Below the pieces are notes generated by a model. The model searched no databases, was not told where the DNA came from, and worked only from the letters and a program-made list of their open reading frames with translations. From Bacteroidota bacterium (GTDB lineage Bacteria; Bacteroidota; Bacteroidia; Bacteroidales; Dysgonomonadaceae), in contig JAEZGN010000007.1 of the NCBI GenBank assembly GCA_023437305.1, forward strand, positions 124,001 to 188,000: a DNA stretch of 64,000 nt, written 5' to 3'. Positions 35,173 through 44,168 of the stretch are shown in pieces (the first letter of the stretch is position 1; every line of letters begins with the position of its first letter). A program made the translations under genes and the position numbers.

Positions 35173-35625
35173 TTATTTATTCAACAGCTTTTTTACTGTT
35201 TCAGAAATAGCTTTTCCGGCAGCAATACCTGCTAGAGCTTTTGTAGCTACACCCATCACTTTACCCATATCCGCAGGAGATGAAGCTCCTACCTGAGCTA
35301 TAATTTCGGCGATTTTTGCATCCAGTTCTTCTTGAGATAATTGCCTTGGCAAATATGCTTCTATTACAGCAATCTGTGCTAATTCGTCTTCCGCCAGATC
35401 TTCACGACCCTGATTTTTATATATTTCTGCACTATCTTTACGTTGTTTCACCATCTTTTGCAAGATAAGAGTTGCTGCTTCGTCAGATAATTCATCATTA
35501 GCTCCTTTCGCTGTTTTTGCTTCAAGAAATTCCTTTTTTACTCCCCGCAATGCTTCCAGTCTTATTTTGTCTTTTGCGCGCATCGCGTCTTTGATATCTT
35601 CGCTTACTTTATCAAATAAGTTCAT
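35173..35625 (-). CDS. GatB/YqeY domain protein
   Basis: 150 residues, the usual length of free-standing YqeY proteins. 'LFDKVSEDIKDAMRAKDKIR', 'LEALRGVKKEF', 'ILQKMVKQRKDSAEIYKNQG' and 'IEAYLPRQLSQEEL' are the family blocks. The fold is the all-helical tail of GatB, which in the amidotransferase touches tRNA. The role of stand-alone YqeY is not established. It ends the division cluster, 21 bases after ftsZ, and probably shares its transcript. A link to the cell cycle is only positional. Confidence 0.9.
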   Translation of the reverse strand: MNLFDKVSEDIKDAMRAKDKIRLEALRGVKKEFLEAKTAKGANDELSDEAATLILQKMVKQRKDSAEIYKNQGREDLAEDELAQIAVIEAYLPRQLSQEELDAKIAEIIAQVGASSPADMGKVMGVATKALAGIAAGKAISETVKKLLNK

Positions 35626-35646
35626 TGTTGTATTTTTTATTATGAT

Positions 35647-36936
35647 TTAGTCATTAAAAAGACCACCTTGTTTCTTCATTTCCGGCTTGTATTCGCTTGG
35701 GTTGAATTTCTCATCACGTTTGAATACTGGAGTGTTTTCCAAAGCGTCAATAATCTTATCATTATCCAATTCATCTGCAGATAGGATAATTGGCTTTTGT
35801 CCGAAAAATGAGGAGCGAACAGCGACAGTCTGTACGCCATCTTTTCCGTAATGTTTTTCAATCATTTCGTTGATACGGCGTTTTTCTTCTTCTTCCTGTC
35901 TGATTCTTTCCTCTTCTTCTTCCTCATCAATTTCGATAAGATCGCTTTCCATGCCAGGGATGCTCGACATACCGAATCCTGTAGCCAGTAAGGTTATTTT
36001 TACCTGTTTGCCTAGATTTTTGTCTATAGCAGTACCCCAAATAACTTCTATCTCAGGGCCAAAGCGTTTCATAAAGTTGGCAACAGCTTCCATCTCTTCT
36101 ACTATCAGAGGTTCTTCTTCGCTCGAATAGATATTAAACAGAATCTTCTTGGCATCAAATACATCATTGTTATTCAATAGTGGAGAGTGAAGTGCATTTA
36201 CAATTGCATCTTCCACACGATTTTCTCCTTCGCCTCGTCCGCTACTCATGATGGCTACACCGCCATCTTTTAGGATGGTTTTCACATCGGCAAAGTCCAG
36301 ATTTATATGTCCGTGTACTGTGATTATCTCCGCAATACCTTTAGCTGCTATTGTCAGCGTATCATCAGCTTTTGCAAAAGCATTGGGGATAGTCAGGTCG
36401 GCATAGATATCAATCAGTCTCTCATTGTTGATCACAAGCAGTGCATCAACGTTGCGCGCTATATTTTCTACACCTTTCAGTGCTTGTATAATCTTTTTAC
36501 GGCCTTCGAATACAAATGGTATGGTAACGATACCAACTGTAAGTATTCCCATATCTTTAGCAATACGGGCTACTACAGGGGCTGCTCCTGTTCCGGTACC
36601 ACCTCCCATTCCGGCAGTGATAAATACCATTTTGGTTCCGTCTCCCAATAGTTTTTCCAAATCTTCACGGCTCTCTTCTGCCGCCGCTTTTGCTACTTCG
36701 GGGCGGTTTCCTGCTCCAAGTCCTTCCGTGGTTTTTCTTCCCAGTTGGACACGTGTTTCTACCGGAGATTCGCACAATGCTTGATTATCGGTATTGCACA
36801 ATGCAAATGACACATCATGTATACCTTCATTAAACATGTGATTTACGGCGTTACCACCACCACCACCTACACCTATAACCTTTATGATTGTCTGAGTTTT
36901 TCTTGGGAATTGAAAATCCAGTATTTTTTCATCCAT
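35647..36936 (-). CDS. ftsZ: Cell division protein FtsZ
   Basis: 429 residues. N-terminal GTPase: 'IKVIGVGGGGGNAVNHM', tubulin signature 'GMGGGTGTGAAPVVA' and the T7-type loop 'NLDFADVKTIL'. The linker holds a strongly charged helix ('EEEEEERIRQEEEEKRRIN', about 340-360). The partner-binding peptide is 'ALENTPVFKRDE', followed by a further 25 or so residues ending 'KKQGGLFND', so it is not at the extreme C-terminus as in E. coli. FtsZ polymerises into the division ring; FtsA, encoded just upstream, tethers it. Start codon at 36936 gives the normal Bacteroidota N-terminus. Confidence 0.97.
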   Translation of the reverse strand: MDEKILDFQFPRKTQTIIKVIGVGGGGGNAVNHMFNEGIHDVSFALCNTDNQALCESPVETRVQLGRKTTEGLGAGNRPEVAKAAAEESREDLEKLLGDGTKMVFITAGMGGGTGTGAAPVVARIAKDMGILTVGIVTIPFVFEGRKKIIQALKGVENIARNVDALLVINNERLIDIYADLTIPNAFAKADDTLTIAAKGIAEIITVHGHINLDFADVKTILKDGGVAIMSSGRGEGENRVEDAIVNALHSPLLNNNDVFDAKKILFNIYSSEEEPLIVEEMEAVANFMKRFGPEIEVIWGTAIDKNLGKQVKITLLATGFGMSSIPGMESDLIEIDEEEEEERIRQEEEEKRRINEMIEKHYGKDGVQTVAVRSSFFGQKPIILSADELDNDKIIDALENTPVFKRDEKFNPSEYKPEMKKQGGLFND

Positions 36937-36981
36937 ATCTTAGCGTATTTGTTTTGTTATAACTTAAGGGATTTACTTCGA

Positions 36982-38310
36982 TTATTCTTCATCATTGAAT
37001 ACTGTTCCTCCAAAGTTTTGTACTTTTTCGAAGAACCTAAAGAGTGATGTTTGCCCTTTGTTTTTATCTTTCTTTCCCTTTTTAGGCTTAGGAGCTTCTT
37101 CCTCATCCTCTTCTTCCTCAATTTCGGGAGCAGGTGGGGTAGGCATTGTTTGTTGAACCGGTACAGGTTCCGGTCTGAGGGCTTCTTTCCTTTCGCAATT
37201 TTCATTTGCAAAAAGTAATAAGCTAAGAGCCTGTGTATATACCGGATTTTGCAGCAATTCGGCTGCATTATTAATATATACACGCTTTGGTGTTGCCCGC
37301 TTTACCGGAAGTTGTGCTTTGTCTGCAAAGTATTCTTCCAGCCCTGTCATTTGCGATGCTCCACCTATTATAATAATTCCGGCATCCAGTTTATCTCCAA
37401 ATCCTGATTCTTTTATCTGATGAATAACGTTCAGGATAATCTCATCCTGACGTAATTGTATCACCTTGTTCAACTCTCTTAGGTCTATATCGGCTGAAGT
37501 ATCACTGGTTGGTCTTGCTTTTTCTTTACCTAATTTGGCATAACGTATTTTGTATGTTTCGGCAGATTCGAAAACAAAGCCTAATCCCTGAACATCTTTT
37601 GTAATGGTACGTCCTCCAAACGGAATGACTGCCATATAGCGAAGCAATCCGCCCTTGTATATAGATAATGTAGTAGTGCCTGCGCCAAAATCGACGAGGG
37701 CACATCCTGCTTGTCTGTCTTGCTCTTCCAGAACGAGAGCACCTGCGGCTACAGGGCCTACAATAAATCCGGCAATATCGATCTGAGCCTTCTCTGTGCT
37801 TTTTGCAAGATTACTTTTTATATTAGGGCGTCCGATAACCAGACGGTAATGACCTTCAATCACAGAAGCAACCTTATCAATAGGGTCTTCTTCGTATTGT
37901 CCGTCAAGGTAATATTCGGGAGCAAGGACGCTATAGTTGGCAAAGAAATCGGGCTTGTTCAGCTTCGCTTGCTGTTCCATCCCGTCGAGTATGGCAAATG
38001 TGATAGGAGTGCTGCCATCGAGCAATTTAGTCTCTTTGTGTTCTATTGCCCGAAGTGATTTTCCTGCAACAGAAACATAAGCTTTTCCTATCTTCTTACC
38101 TGTCTTGTTTTCCAACAGATGGATAAGTCCTTTGATTTTGCCTGCGGCATCATCTATATTATATATTGTCCCATATTTTACACATGAATCGGCAGGTATA
38201 CATTCCGATGCCAAGATGGAAATAACGCCTTGTTCATTCTTACGTCCCAGAACACCAACTATTTTTGATGTGCCAAGGTCAATACCTACAATAAATCCTG
38301 ATTGTTCCAT
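36982..38310 (-). CDS. ftsA: Cell division protein FtsA
   Basis: 442 residues. The actin-like fold opens with 'FIVGIDLGTSKIVGVLG', the SHS2/1C region follows, then 'VDFGAGTTTLSIYKGGLL' and 'GIIIIGGASQMTGLEEY' for phosphate and adenosine binding. After about residue 385 a Pro/Glu-rich, then Lys-rich linker ('PEIEEEEDEEEAP', 'KPKKGKKDKNKG') leads to a terminal amphipathic helix ('SLFRFFEKVQNFGG') that should attach FtsA to the membrane. FtsA anchors FtsZ and recruits later division proteins. It lies between ftsQ (58 bases upstream) and ftsZ (45 bases downstream). Confidence 0.96.
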   Translation of the reverse strand: MEQSGFIVGIDLGTSKIVGVLGRKNEQGVISILASECIPADSCVKYGTIYNIDDAAGKIKGLIHLLENKTGKKIGKAYVSVAGKSLRAIEHKETKLLDGSTPITFAILDGMEQQAKLNKPDFFANYSVLAPEYYLDGQYEEDPIDKVASVIEGHYRLVIGRPNIKSNLAKSTEKAQIDIAGFIVGPVAAGALVLEEQDRQAGCALVDFGAGTTTLSIYKGGLLRYMAVIPFGGRTITKDVQGLGFVFESAETYKIRYAKLGKEKARPTSDTSADIDLRELNKVIQLRQDEIILNVIHQIKESGFGDKLDAGIIIIGGASQMTGLEEYFADKAQLPVKRATPKRVYINNAAELLQNPVYTQALSLLLFANENCERKEALRPEPVPVQQTMPTPPAPEIEEEEDEEEAPKPKKGKKDKNKGQTSLFRFFEKVQNFGGTVFNDEE

Positions 38311-38368
38311 ATATCTTCTTCTCCTTTACAGTCCAATTCGAAAGAATTGTCCAGATCTTGTTCTTTAT

Positions 38369-39106
38369 TCAACGTTTTGTGCAAACGACTTGTTTGTTAA
38401 ACTTCAGATTTATGACTGAATATTTATTCCACCCGGTCTCGTTAAGCCCGTTTTGATAAAAGGTGAGCAATTTGGCAAGCTTCTCTTTACATCCGTCCAC
38501 ACTGCCTAGTATGACCTGATGATCACCGACACGGGGTATTAATTTAATATCCTGGTTAGGTAGTACGACTATTTGTTCAATTTGTGCATTCCAAAACTCA
38601 TCATTATGCAAAAATAGTGCAAATTTGTATAAGTCGGTCTTTGCAAACTCTTCTTTTATTGCTCCCGTTGCTATAGGTAGATATGCCGTAGAGCGATTAG
38701 AAAGAGGCATTTTATTGCCTGTATTATCTATGTAATAGTTTCCTCCGAGGCTGCTTATAACACGTAGAATCGGCTTCCGCTCTTCAATTACGACTTTTAC
38801 AGCTCTATTGTTTGTAACAAATACGTTGGCTTCTTTTATCAGCTGATTGGCCAATATGGCCTCCTCTATCTTGTTTGTATTAATGTTTTTTAATTGTTTG
38901 CCTGTAGGATCAAGTCCTTTTTCTTTGATATAACTTACAATATCTTTTGTTTCGATAAACTTATTGCCCTCGGCGCTATTTTTTATTTCTACTTCAAAAC
39001 TTGTGCAAAAGTCATCCTGCGGCTTTTTTTCGAAATAAAAAGCCGAGAAAATAAGATAGCCTGTAAGAAGGCATATTCCTCCGATGACTAATATCTTTTT
39101 TATCAT
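38369..39106 (-). CDS. ftsQ: Cell division protein FtsQ/DivIB
   Basis: 245 residues with one membrane helix near the N-terminus ('ILVIGGICLLTGYLIFSAFY'). A POTRA-like region follows (about 35-110: 'IVSYIKEKGLDPTGKQLKNI', 'IKEANVFVTNN'), then a beta domain. Family identity rests on size, topology and position, as FtsQ diverges quickly. Its ATG overlaps the murC stop (ATGA), so translation is coupled. It links the cytoplasmic ring to the FtsI/FtsW synthase in the periplasm with an FtsL-type partner. No FtsB gene is seen in the cluster. Confidence 0.88.
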   Translation of the reverse strand: MIKKILVIGGICLLTGYLIFSAFYFEKKPQDDFCTSFEVEIKNSAEGNKFIETKDIVSYIKEKGLDPTGKQLKNINTNKIEEAILANQLIKEANVFVTNNRAVKVVIEERKPILRVISSLGGNYYIDNTGNKMPLSNRSTAYLPIATGAIKEEFAKTDLYKFALFLHNDEFWNAQIEQIVVLPNQDIKLIPRVGDHQVILGSVDGCKEKLAKLLTFYQNGLNETGWNKYSVINLKFNKQVVCTKR

Positions 39107-40470
39107 TTCTCTTCTAAAACTTCTTTTATTGTTTCCAACAATTGATCGATATCTCCTGCTCCGACTGTTAATAGAACCTCAATATCATTTTTATTTTCCA
39201 ATAAAGGTAATAATTCTTGCTTGTTACACAATGTTTTAGGACAGGTAACCTTATCAAAAATTATTTTTGAAGTCACACCCTCTATCGGTTTTTCCCTTGC
39301 AGGGTATATATCCAGTAAGATGAGTTCGTCAAGCAAAGAAAGACTCTTTGCAAACTCATCGGCAAAATCTTTTGTCCGGCTATAGAGGTGAGGCTGAAAA
39401 ACTCCTGTAACCTTACGGTCAGGATATAATTCCTTTACAGATGTAATGCTTGCGGCTAGTTCCTGAGGGTGGTGCGCATAGTCGTCTATCATCACGATCT
39501 TATCTGTTTTAAGGATAAAATCGAAACGACGCTTTGCCCCCTGAAATGTGAACATAGCATGTCGCAGTTCGTCAGGTGTAGCACCATTGAGCCATGCCAG
39601 AGCCATTGCTCCGATGCCATTTTCTATGTTGATTCTTACAGGAACGCCAAGTTGTATGTTGTCTATTACTTCCTTTGGAGTAACAAAGTCGAAGCGAATT
39701 TCACCGTTCCCTATTTTTATATTCTTTGCATGGAAGTCTCCTTTATCTTCAGAGTAGGTATATATCTTAACTCCTTCTCCAACTTTGGGTGAGAGTTTTA
39801 TATTGTGTTTCATCACCAATGCTCCTCCTTGTTGAATGAGGGTGGTGAATTTTTCAAAACTTTTGAGATACTCCTCTTCCGTTCCGTAGATATCCAAATG
39901 ATCGGGATCTACAGAGGTAATAAGAGCCATATATGGATGCAGCCAGTGGAAAGAGCGGTCGTATTCATCAGCTTCTATAACGGTAAATTCACTTTTGTCT
40001 GAAAGCATCAGATTGCTGCTATAGTTTTTCAATATACCGCCTAAGAAAGCATTACAATCGAGGTGCGATTGTTTGAGAATGTGAGCCAGCATACTTGATG
40101 TGGTTGTCTTCCCGTGTGTACCTGCACAACATAGAGCTTTGCTCGATTTGGTGATAGTTCCTAAAACCTGAGCACGCTTCTGTATCGTAAAATTCTGCTC
40201 GTGGAAATATATAACTTCTTCGTTCTCGGATGGAACAGCCGGCGTATAAACCACTAATGTAGTATCCTTGTCTTTGCAGTATTCAGGTATCAGGCTTACA
40301 CTATCCGAATAGTGAATTTCTGCACCTTCTTTTACCAGCTCTTTTGTCAATGGTGTTTCGGTACGATCATAGCCTGCTACCTTTTTGCCTTTCGACATAA
40401 AGTAGCGAGCCAAATTGCTCATCCCGATGCCACCGATTCCGATGAAATATACTGCTTTTATATTATCCAT
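39103..40470 (-). CDS. murC: UDP-N-acetylmuramate--L-alanine ligase
   Basis: 455 residues. 'FIGIGGIGMSNLARYF' binds the UDP-sugar, 'CAGTHGKTTTSSMLAHIL' is the ATP P-loop, 'EADEYDRSF' the metal-binding block, and 'IDDYAHHPQE' the C-terminal Mur-ligase signature. It adds the first alanine to UDP-MurNAc in the cytoplasm. It starts 3 bases after the murG stop and overlaps ftsQ by 4 bases, so the three are translated as a block. Confidence 0.97.
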   Translation of the reverse strand: MDNIKAVYFIGIGGIGMSNLARYFMSKGKKVAGYDRTETPLTKELVKEGAEIHYSDSVSLIPEYCKDKDTTLVVYTPAVPSENEEVIYFHEQNFTIQKRAQVLGTITKSSKALCCAGTHGKTTTSSMLAHILKQSHLDCNAFLGGILKNYSSNLMLSDKSEFTVIEADEYDRSFHWLHPYMALITSVDPDHLDIYGTEEEYLKSFEKFTTLIQQGGALVMKHNIKLSPKVGEGVKIYTYSEDKGDFHAKNIKIGNGEIRFDFVTPKEVIDNIQLGVPVRINIENGIGAMALAWLNGATPDELRHAMFTFQGAKRRFDFILKTDKIVMIDDYAHHPQELAASITSVKELYPDRKVTGVFQPHLYSRTKDFADEFAKSLSLLDELILLDIYPAREKPIEGVTSKIIFDKVTCPKTLCNKQELLPLLENKNDIEVLLTVGAGDIDQLLETIKEVLEEK

Positions 40471-40473
40471 GTT

Positions 40474-41583
40474 TTATTTTCGCTTTATTAGTCTTATTGC
40501 TTCGTCTACAATTCGGTTTGCCGAATCATGTTGCGCTAATTTTAAAATATTTTCTGACAGAGTTTTTAGCTTGTCCTTATCCTTGATTGTCTCCAAAGCT
40601 GTTTTAACCAGCAAATCGTTCGCCTCAATATCCTTTATAAGGATAGCGGCATCTTTATTTACCAGTGCCATTGCATTTTTGGTTTGATGATCTTCCGATA
40701 CATTTGGAGAAGGAACAAGAATAACAGGTTTGCCCAACAAGCATAGTTCGGAGATAGAACTTGCTCCTGCTCTGGAGATGACCAAATCCGCAGCTTTATA
40801 TGCTAAATCCATTCGGGAGATGAATTCATGGATATGAACATTCTGTGGATTCCCTTTCGATGCCAGATCCATATTCAGTTCGAAAAAGTATAATTTTCCG
40901 CATTGCCAAATGATTTGTATATCTGACTCTGACAAAGCATCTATTCCACTAAATATACTTTTGTTTATTGTTCTCGAACCAAGACTGCCACCTACAACCA
41001 GAATCGTTTTTTTATTCGGGTCGAGGTTAAACTCTGTATAGGCATCTTCTTTCGTTATATTCGATGATAATAATTCTTCGCGACAAGGGTTGCCGGTCAT
41101 CACTATTTTATCTTTCGGAAAGAATCTTTCCATATTTTCGTAAGCAACACAGATGCTGGAAGCCTTTTTAGCTAAAAATTTGTTTGTAATTCCGGCATAC
41201 GAATTTTGCTCTTGGATGAGGGTAGGGATATCTAGTTTACTCGCCTTATACAAGGTTGGTCCACTGGCATATCCTCCCACGCCAATCACTATATCGGGGT
41301 TGAACTCTTTTATGATTTTGCTAGCCTGATTGAGGCTTTTCTGAAATTTCCAGATTGTAGAAAATATCTTGATCGGATTTTTTCTGTTAAGTCCAACTAC
41401 ATTTAATCCTTCTATTTTGTATCCTGCGTTTGGAACTTTTTCCATTTCCATGCGTCCTTCGGCTCCCACAAAAAGGATTTCGGAGTCAGCGTAACGTTTT
41501 TTGATGGTGTTGGCAATAGCTATCGCCGGAAATATATGACCTCCTGTCCCACCTCCGCTAATAATAACTCTCAGATTTTTCAT
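40474..41583 (-). CDS. murG: Lipid II synthase, UDP-GlcNAc transferase MurG
   Basis: 369 residues. 'VIISGGGTGGHIFPAIAIAN' (its first part) is the G-loop that faces the lipid, 'GVGGYASGPTLYKASKLD' the second G-loop, and 'VVGGSLGSRTINKSI' and 'VISRAGASSISELCLLGKP' the UDP-GlcNAc pocket, with the conserved Glu. It transfers GlcNAc to lipid I on the inner face of the membrane. Start ATG overlaps the ftsW stop by four bases. Typical GT28 length. Confidence 0.97.
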   Translation of the reverse strand: MKNLRVIISGGGTGGHIFPAIAIANTIKKRYADSEILFVGAEGRMEMEKVPNAGYKIEGLNVVGLNRKNPIKIFSTIWKFQKSLNQASKIIKEFNPDIVIGVGGYASGPTLYKASKLDIPTLIQEQNSYAGITNKFLAKKASSICVAYENMERFFPKDKIVMTGNPCREELLSSNITKEDAYTEFNLDPNKKTILVVGGSLGSRTINKSIFSGIDALSESDIQIIWQCGKLYFFELNMDLASKGNPQNVHIHEFISRMDLAYKAADLVISRAGASSISELCLLGKPVILVPSPNVSEDHQTKNAMALVNKDAAILIKDIEANDLLVKTALETIKDKDKLKTLSENILKLAQHDSANRIVDEAIRLIKRK

Positions 41584-42818
41584 TGTTCTGCATCTTTTAC
41601 ATAGGGTTCAAAATCTATATTGGCAATGCTTTCGTCCACATCTTCATGATCCGAATCATTGAGTCGGGATGAGCAAGCCAGGATAATACCGAAATAGGCA
41701 CATGTGATAATGGTAGACGTTCCGCCTCGGCTTACCAGAGGCAGAGGTTGTCCTGTAACAGGAATCAAATTGACGGCTACGGCCATATTAGCCAGAGCCT
41801 GTATTGTGAGTATAAGTGCAGACCCGAGTATAAGATATCTCGGGAACTTCTTTTCGCATTTCGAAGCCAAAACACCACACCTAAACATCAGAGCTACATA
41901 TAAAAGCAGAACGAATAGCCCACCGAGCAATCCGGTCTCTTCAAGAATAATGGCAAAAATAAAATCGGAATAAGCCTGTGGAAGAAAATCCCGTTCAACG
42001 CCGCTTCCCGGCAAACCGATTATACCGCCGTTGGCTATAGCTATCTTTGCATGTGATACCTGATAGTTGTCGTCGGTTATTTTATAAGCAATAGTTCCGT
42101 CGGCGTTCCTCATCTCTTTATCTTCTCCCGAGTGCCTTTCTATACGGTTTTTCCATGTAGCCAGACGTCCCGGTAGATATTCTTTTGCAAAAGATTCGGG
42201 TAGGAGCGTAAGGCTGCCTAGTAAAATTGCTACAGCAGCAAGTCCTACAAAAGCAATCAGTCCTAGTTTCTTAAGACTGACCTGTCCGATAAACATAAGC
42301 ATAAAGCAAACTCCGAAAAGGAGACATGCAGTAGATAAGTTTTCGGGTGCAATAAGCAAGCATAGAGCACCAATACCAATAATAAGGGTTTTGAATATCC
42401 AACCTTCATTATCAGGTTTCATCTTACTTAAAAAGAAGGAGACAAACCCAATAGCCGAAATTTTAGCAAACTCGGAAGGTTGTATGGTAAATGCTCCGAT
42501 ACCGAGCCAACGCTGTGCTCCATTCACGTCTTGCCCCATAAACATGGTGATAACAAGGAGAACAGCAGATAGAGGTATGCCCAATAGTAATACTGAAAAA
42601 TATTTGCTCGGAACCCTCTGTAAAAACATCACTAGGGCAAAACCAATAAGCAGGAATGCAGCATGTCGCAGAATAGGTGCCCAGTGGCTATGTTGGCGGT
42701 AGGCAATTGTACTTGTAGCACTAAAGACTTCAAGCAAAGAAATAATACACAGTGCGATAAATATGCACCATATAACTTTATCTCCTTTGAATGCCCTCCC
42801 TAAAAAATTGAATTCCAT
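41580..42818 (-). CDS. ftsW: SEDS-family peptidoglycan glycosyltransferase FtsW
   Basis: 412 residues with ten predicted membrane helices. 'HAAFLLIGFALVMFLQRVPS', 'IQPSEFAKISAIGF', 'FSDFIFAIILEETGLLGG'-type ('YSDFIFAIILEETGLLGG') and 'NLIPVTGQPLPLVSRGGTS' are the SEDS signatures. A periplasmic loop of about 55 residues (about 205-265) holds the catalytic region. It polymerises septal glycan with FtsI. Between murD (6 bases upstream) and murG (4-base overlap). A short hydrophilic tail follows the last helix. Confidence 0.95.
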   Translation of the reverse strand: MEFNFLGRAFKGDKVIWCIFIALCIISLLEVFSATSTIAYRQHSHWAPILRHAAFLLIGFALVMFLQRVPSKYFSVLLLGIPLSAVLLVITMFMGQDVNGAQRWLGIGAFTIQPSEFAKISAIGFVSFFLSKMKPDNEGWIFKTLIIGIGALCLLIAPENLSTACLLFGVCFMLMFIGQVSLKKLGLIAFVGLAAVAILLGSLTLLPESFAKEYLPGRLATWKNRIERHSGEDKEMRNADGTIAYKITDDNYQVSHAKIAIANGGIIGLPGSGVERDFLPQAYSDFIFAIILEETGLLGGLFVLLLYVALMFRCGVLASKCEKKFPRYLILGSALILTIQALANMAVAVNLIPVTGQPLPLVSRGGTSTIITCAYFGIILACSSRLNDSDHEDVDESIANIDFEPYVKDAEQ

Positions 42819-42824
42819 TTTTGA

Positions 42825-44162
42825 TTACAGTTTTCTGACGTATTCTTTAAACTGATCACCTCTATCCTCATAATTCTGGAAGAGGTCGAAACTGGCACAG
42901 CAAGGGGATAACAAAACCGTGTCTCCTTCTTGGGCCAGTGCATAAGATTTTTCAACTGCATCCTTCATTGATGAAGTGTCTACTATATTGTCTACTTTAC
43001 CATCAAAGAATTTGTGCAGCTTACTGTTGTCAACTCCGAGGAAAACCAAAGCCCGAACTTTATCTTTTACCAGTTGCTCGATCTCTGTGTAGTCATTTCC
43101 CTTGTCTGTCCCTCCTAAAATAAGCACAACCTTCGTTTTCATGCTTTGTAAAGCATACCAGCAGGAGTTAACATTAGTTGCCTTGGAGTCGTTAATAAAC
43201 TGTATACCTCTCACTTTGGCTACTTTCTCAAGGCGATGTTCTACTCCTTGAAAGTCACTAAGCGAGTGACGCAGGTTTTCATCCGTTATATCCAGCAACT
43301 TTGCCGTGATGCCTGATGCAAGTGAGTTATACAGATTATGTGTTCCTTCGAGTGCTAGTAAATCTTCTTTCATAACGAAAACCGATTTAGGAGTATTTAT
43401 TTTTATTTCATTGTTTTCGGGGTATGCAATGGCATTACCCACTTTGTGGTCGGCAAATGTATATTGCTTGCCTTTCGATACCAGCTTTTGTATTTCTTTG
43501 CTTACAATAGGGTCTTCTTCCCAGAATATAAAAGCATCTTCTTCTGTTTGGTTTTGCACGATACGCATTTTTGCATCGACATACTTTTGCATATCATGAT
43601 CATATCTGTCGAGATGATCAGGGGTGATATTTAGCAGAATGGCGATATCAGCCTTAAACGAGTACATGTTTTCCAGTTGAAAACTACTTAGTTCCAATAC
43701 ATAATAGTCGAAATTATCTTCTGCTACCTGACGGGCAAAGCTTCTTCCGATATTTCCTCCAAGACCTACATTTAGTCCTGCCGATTTCAAGATATGATAG
43801 ATGAGGCTGGTAGTGGTTGTTTTTCCGTTACTGCCTGTAATACAGATCATTTTTGCAGATGTGTAGCGTTTGGCAAATTCCATTTCCGATAGGATAGGAA
43901 TTCCCTTCTCTGCTGCTTTGCGAACAAGAGGTGCATAATTAGGAATACCCGGGCTTTTGATGATCTCGGTTGCTGCCAGTATGAGGTCTTCGGTATGTCC
44001 TTTTTCTTCATAAGGTATGCCATACTGATCGAGTTCGGCTTTGTACTGGTCTTTTAACGGCCCACTGTCAGACAAAAAAACATCAAATCCTTTTGCTTGT
44101 GCCAGTATAGCCGAGCCTACGCCGCTCTCTCCTCCTCCTAATATGATAATCTTGTTCATCAT
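42825..44162 (-). CDS. murD: UDP-N-acetylmuramoyl-L-alanine--D-glutamate ligase
   Basis: 445 residues. 'IILGGGESGVGSAILAQAKG' (first part), 'ITGSNGKTTTTSLIYHIL' P-loop, 'ELSSFQLENM' and 'FINDSKATNVNSCWYAL' are the MurD pattern, and 'LLSPCCASFDLFQNYEDRG' is the C-terminal signature. It adds D-glutamate to UDP-MurNAc-L-Ala. Two ATG codons stand in tandem; either could start it. mraY ends 6 bases upstream of it. Confidence 0.97.
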   Translation of the reverse strand: MMNKIIILGGGESGVGSAILAQAKGFDVFLSDSGPLKDQYKAELDQYGIPYEEKGHTEDLILAATEIIKSPGIPNYAPLVRKAAEKGIPILSEMEFAKRYTSAKMICITGSNGKTTTTSLIYHILKSAGLNVGLGGNIGRSFARQVAEDNFDYYVLELSSFQLENMYSFKADIAILLNITPDHLDRYDHDMQKYVDAKMRIVQNQTEEDAFIFWEEDPIVSKEIQKLVSKGKQYTFADHKVGNAIAYPENNEIKINTPKSVFVMKEDLLALEGTHNLYNSLASGITAKLLDITDENLRHSLSDFQGVEHRLEKVAKVRGIQFINDSKATNVNSCWYALQSMKTKVVLILGGTDKGNDYTEIEQLVKDKVRALVFLGVDNSKLHKFFDGKVDNIVDTSSMKDAVEKSYALAQEGDTVLLSPCCASFDLFQNYEDRGDQFKEYVRKL

Positions 44163-44168
44163 TGATTT

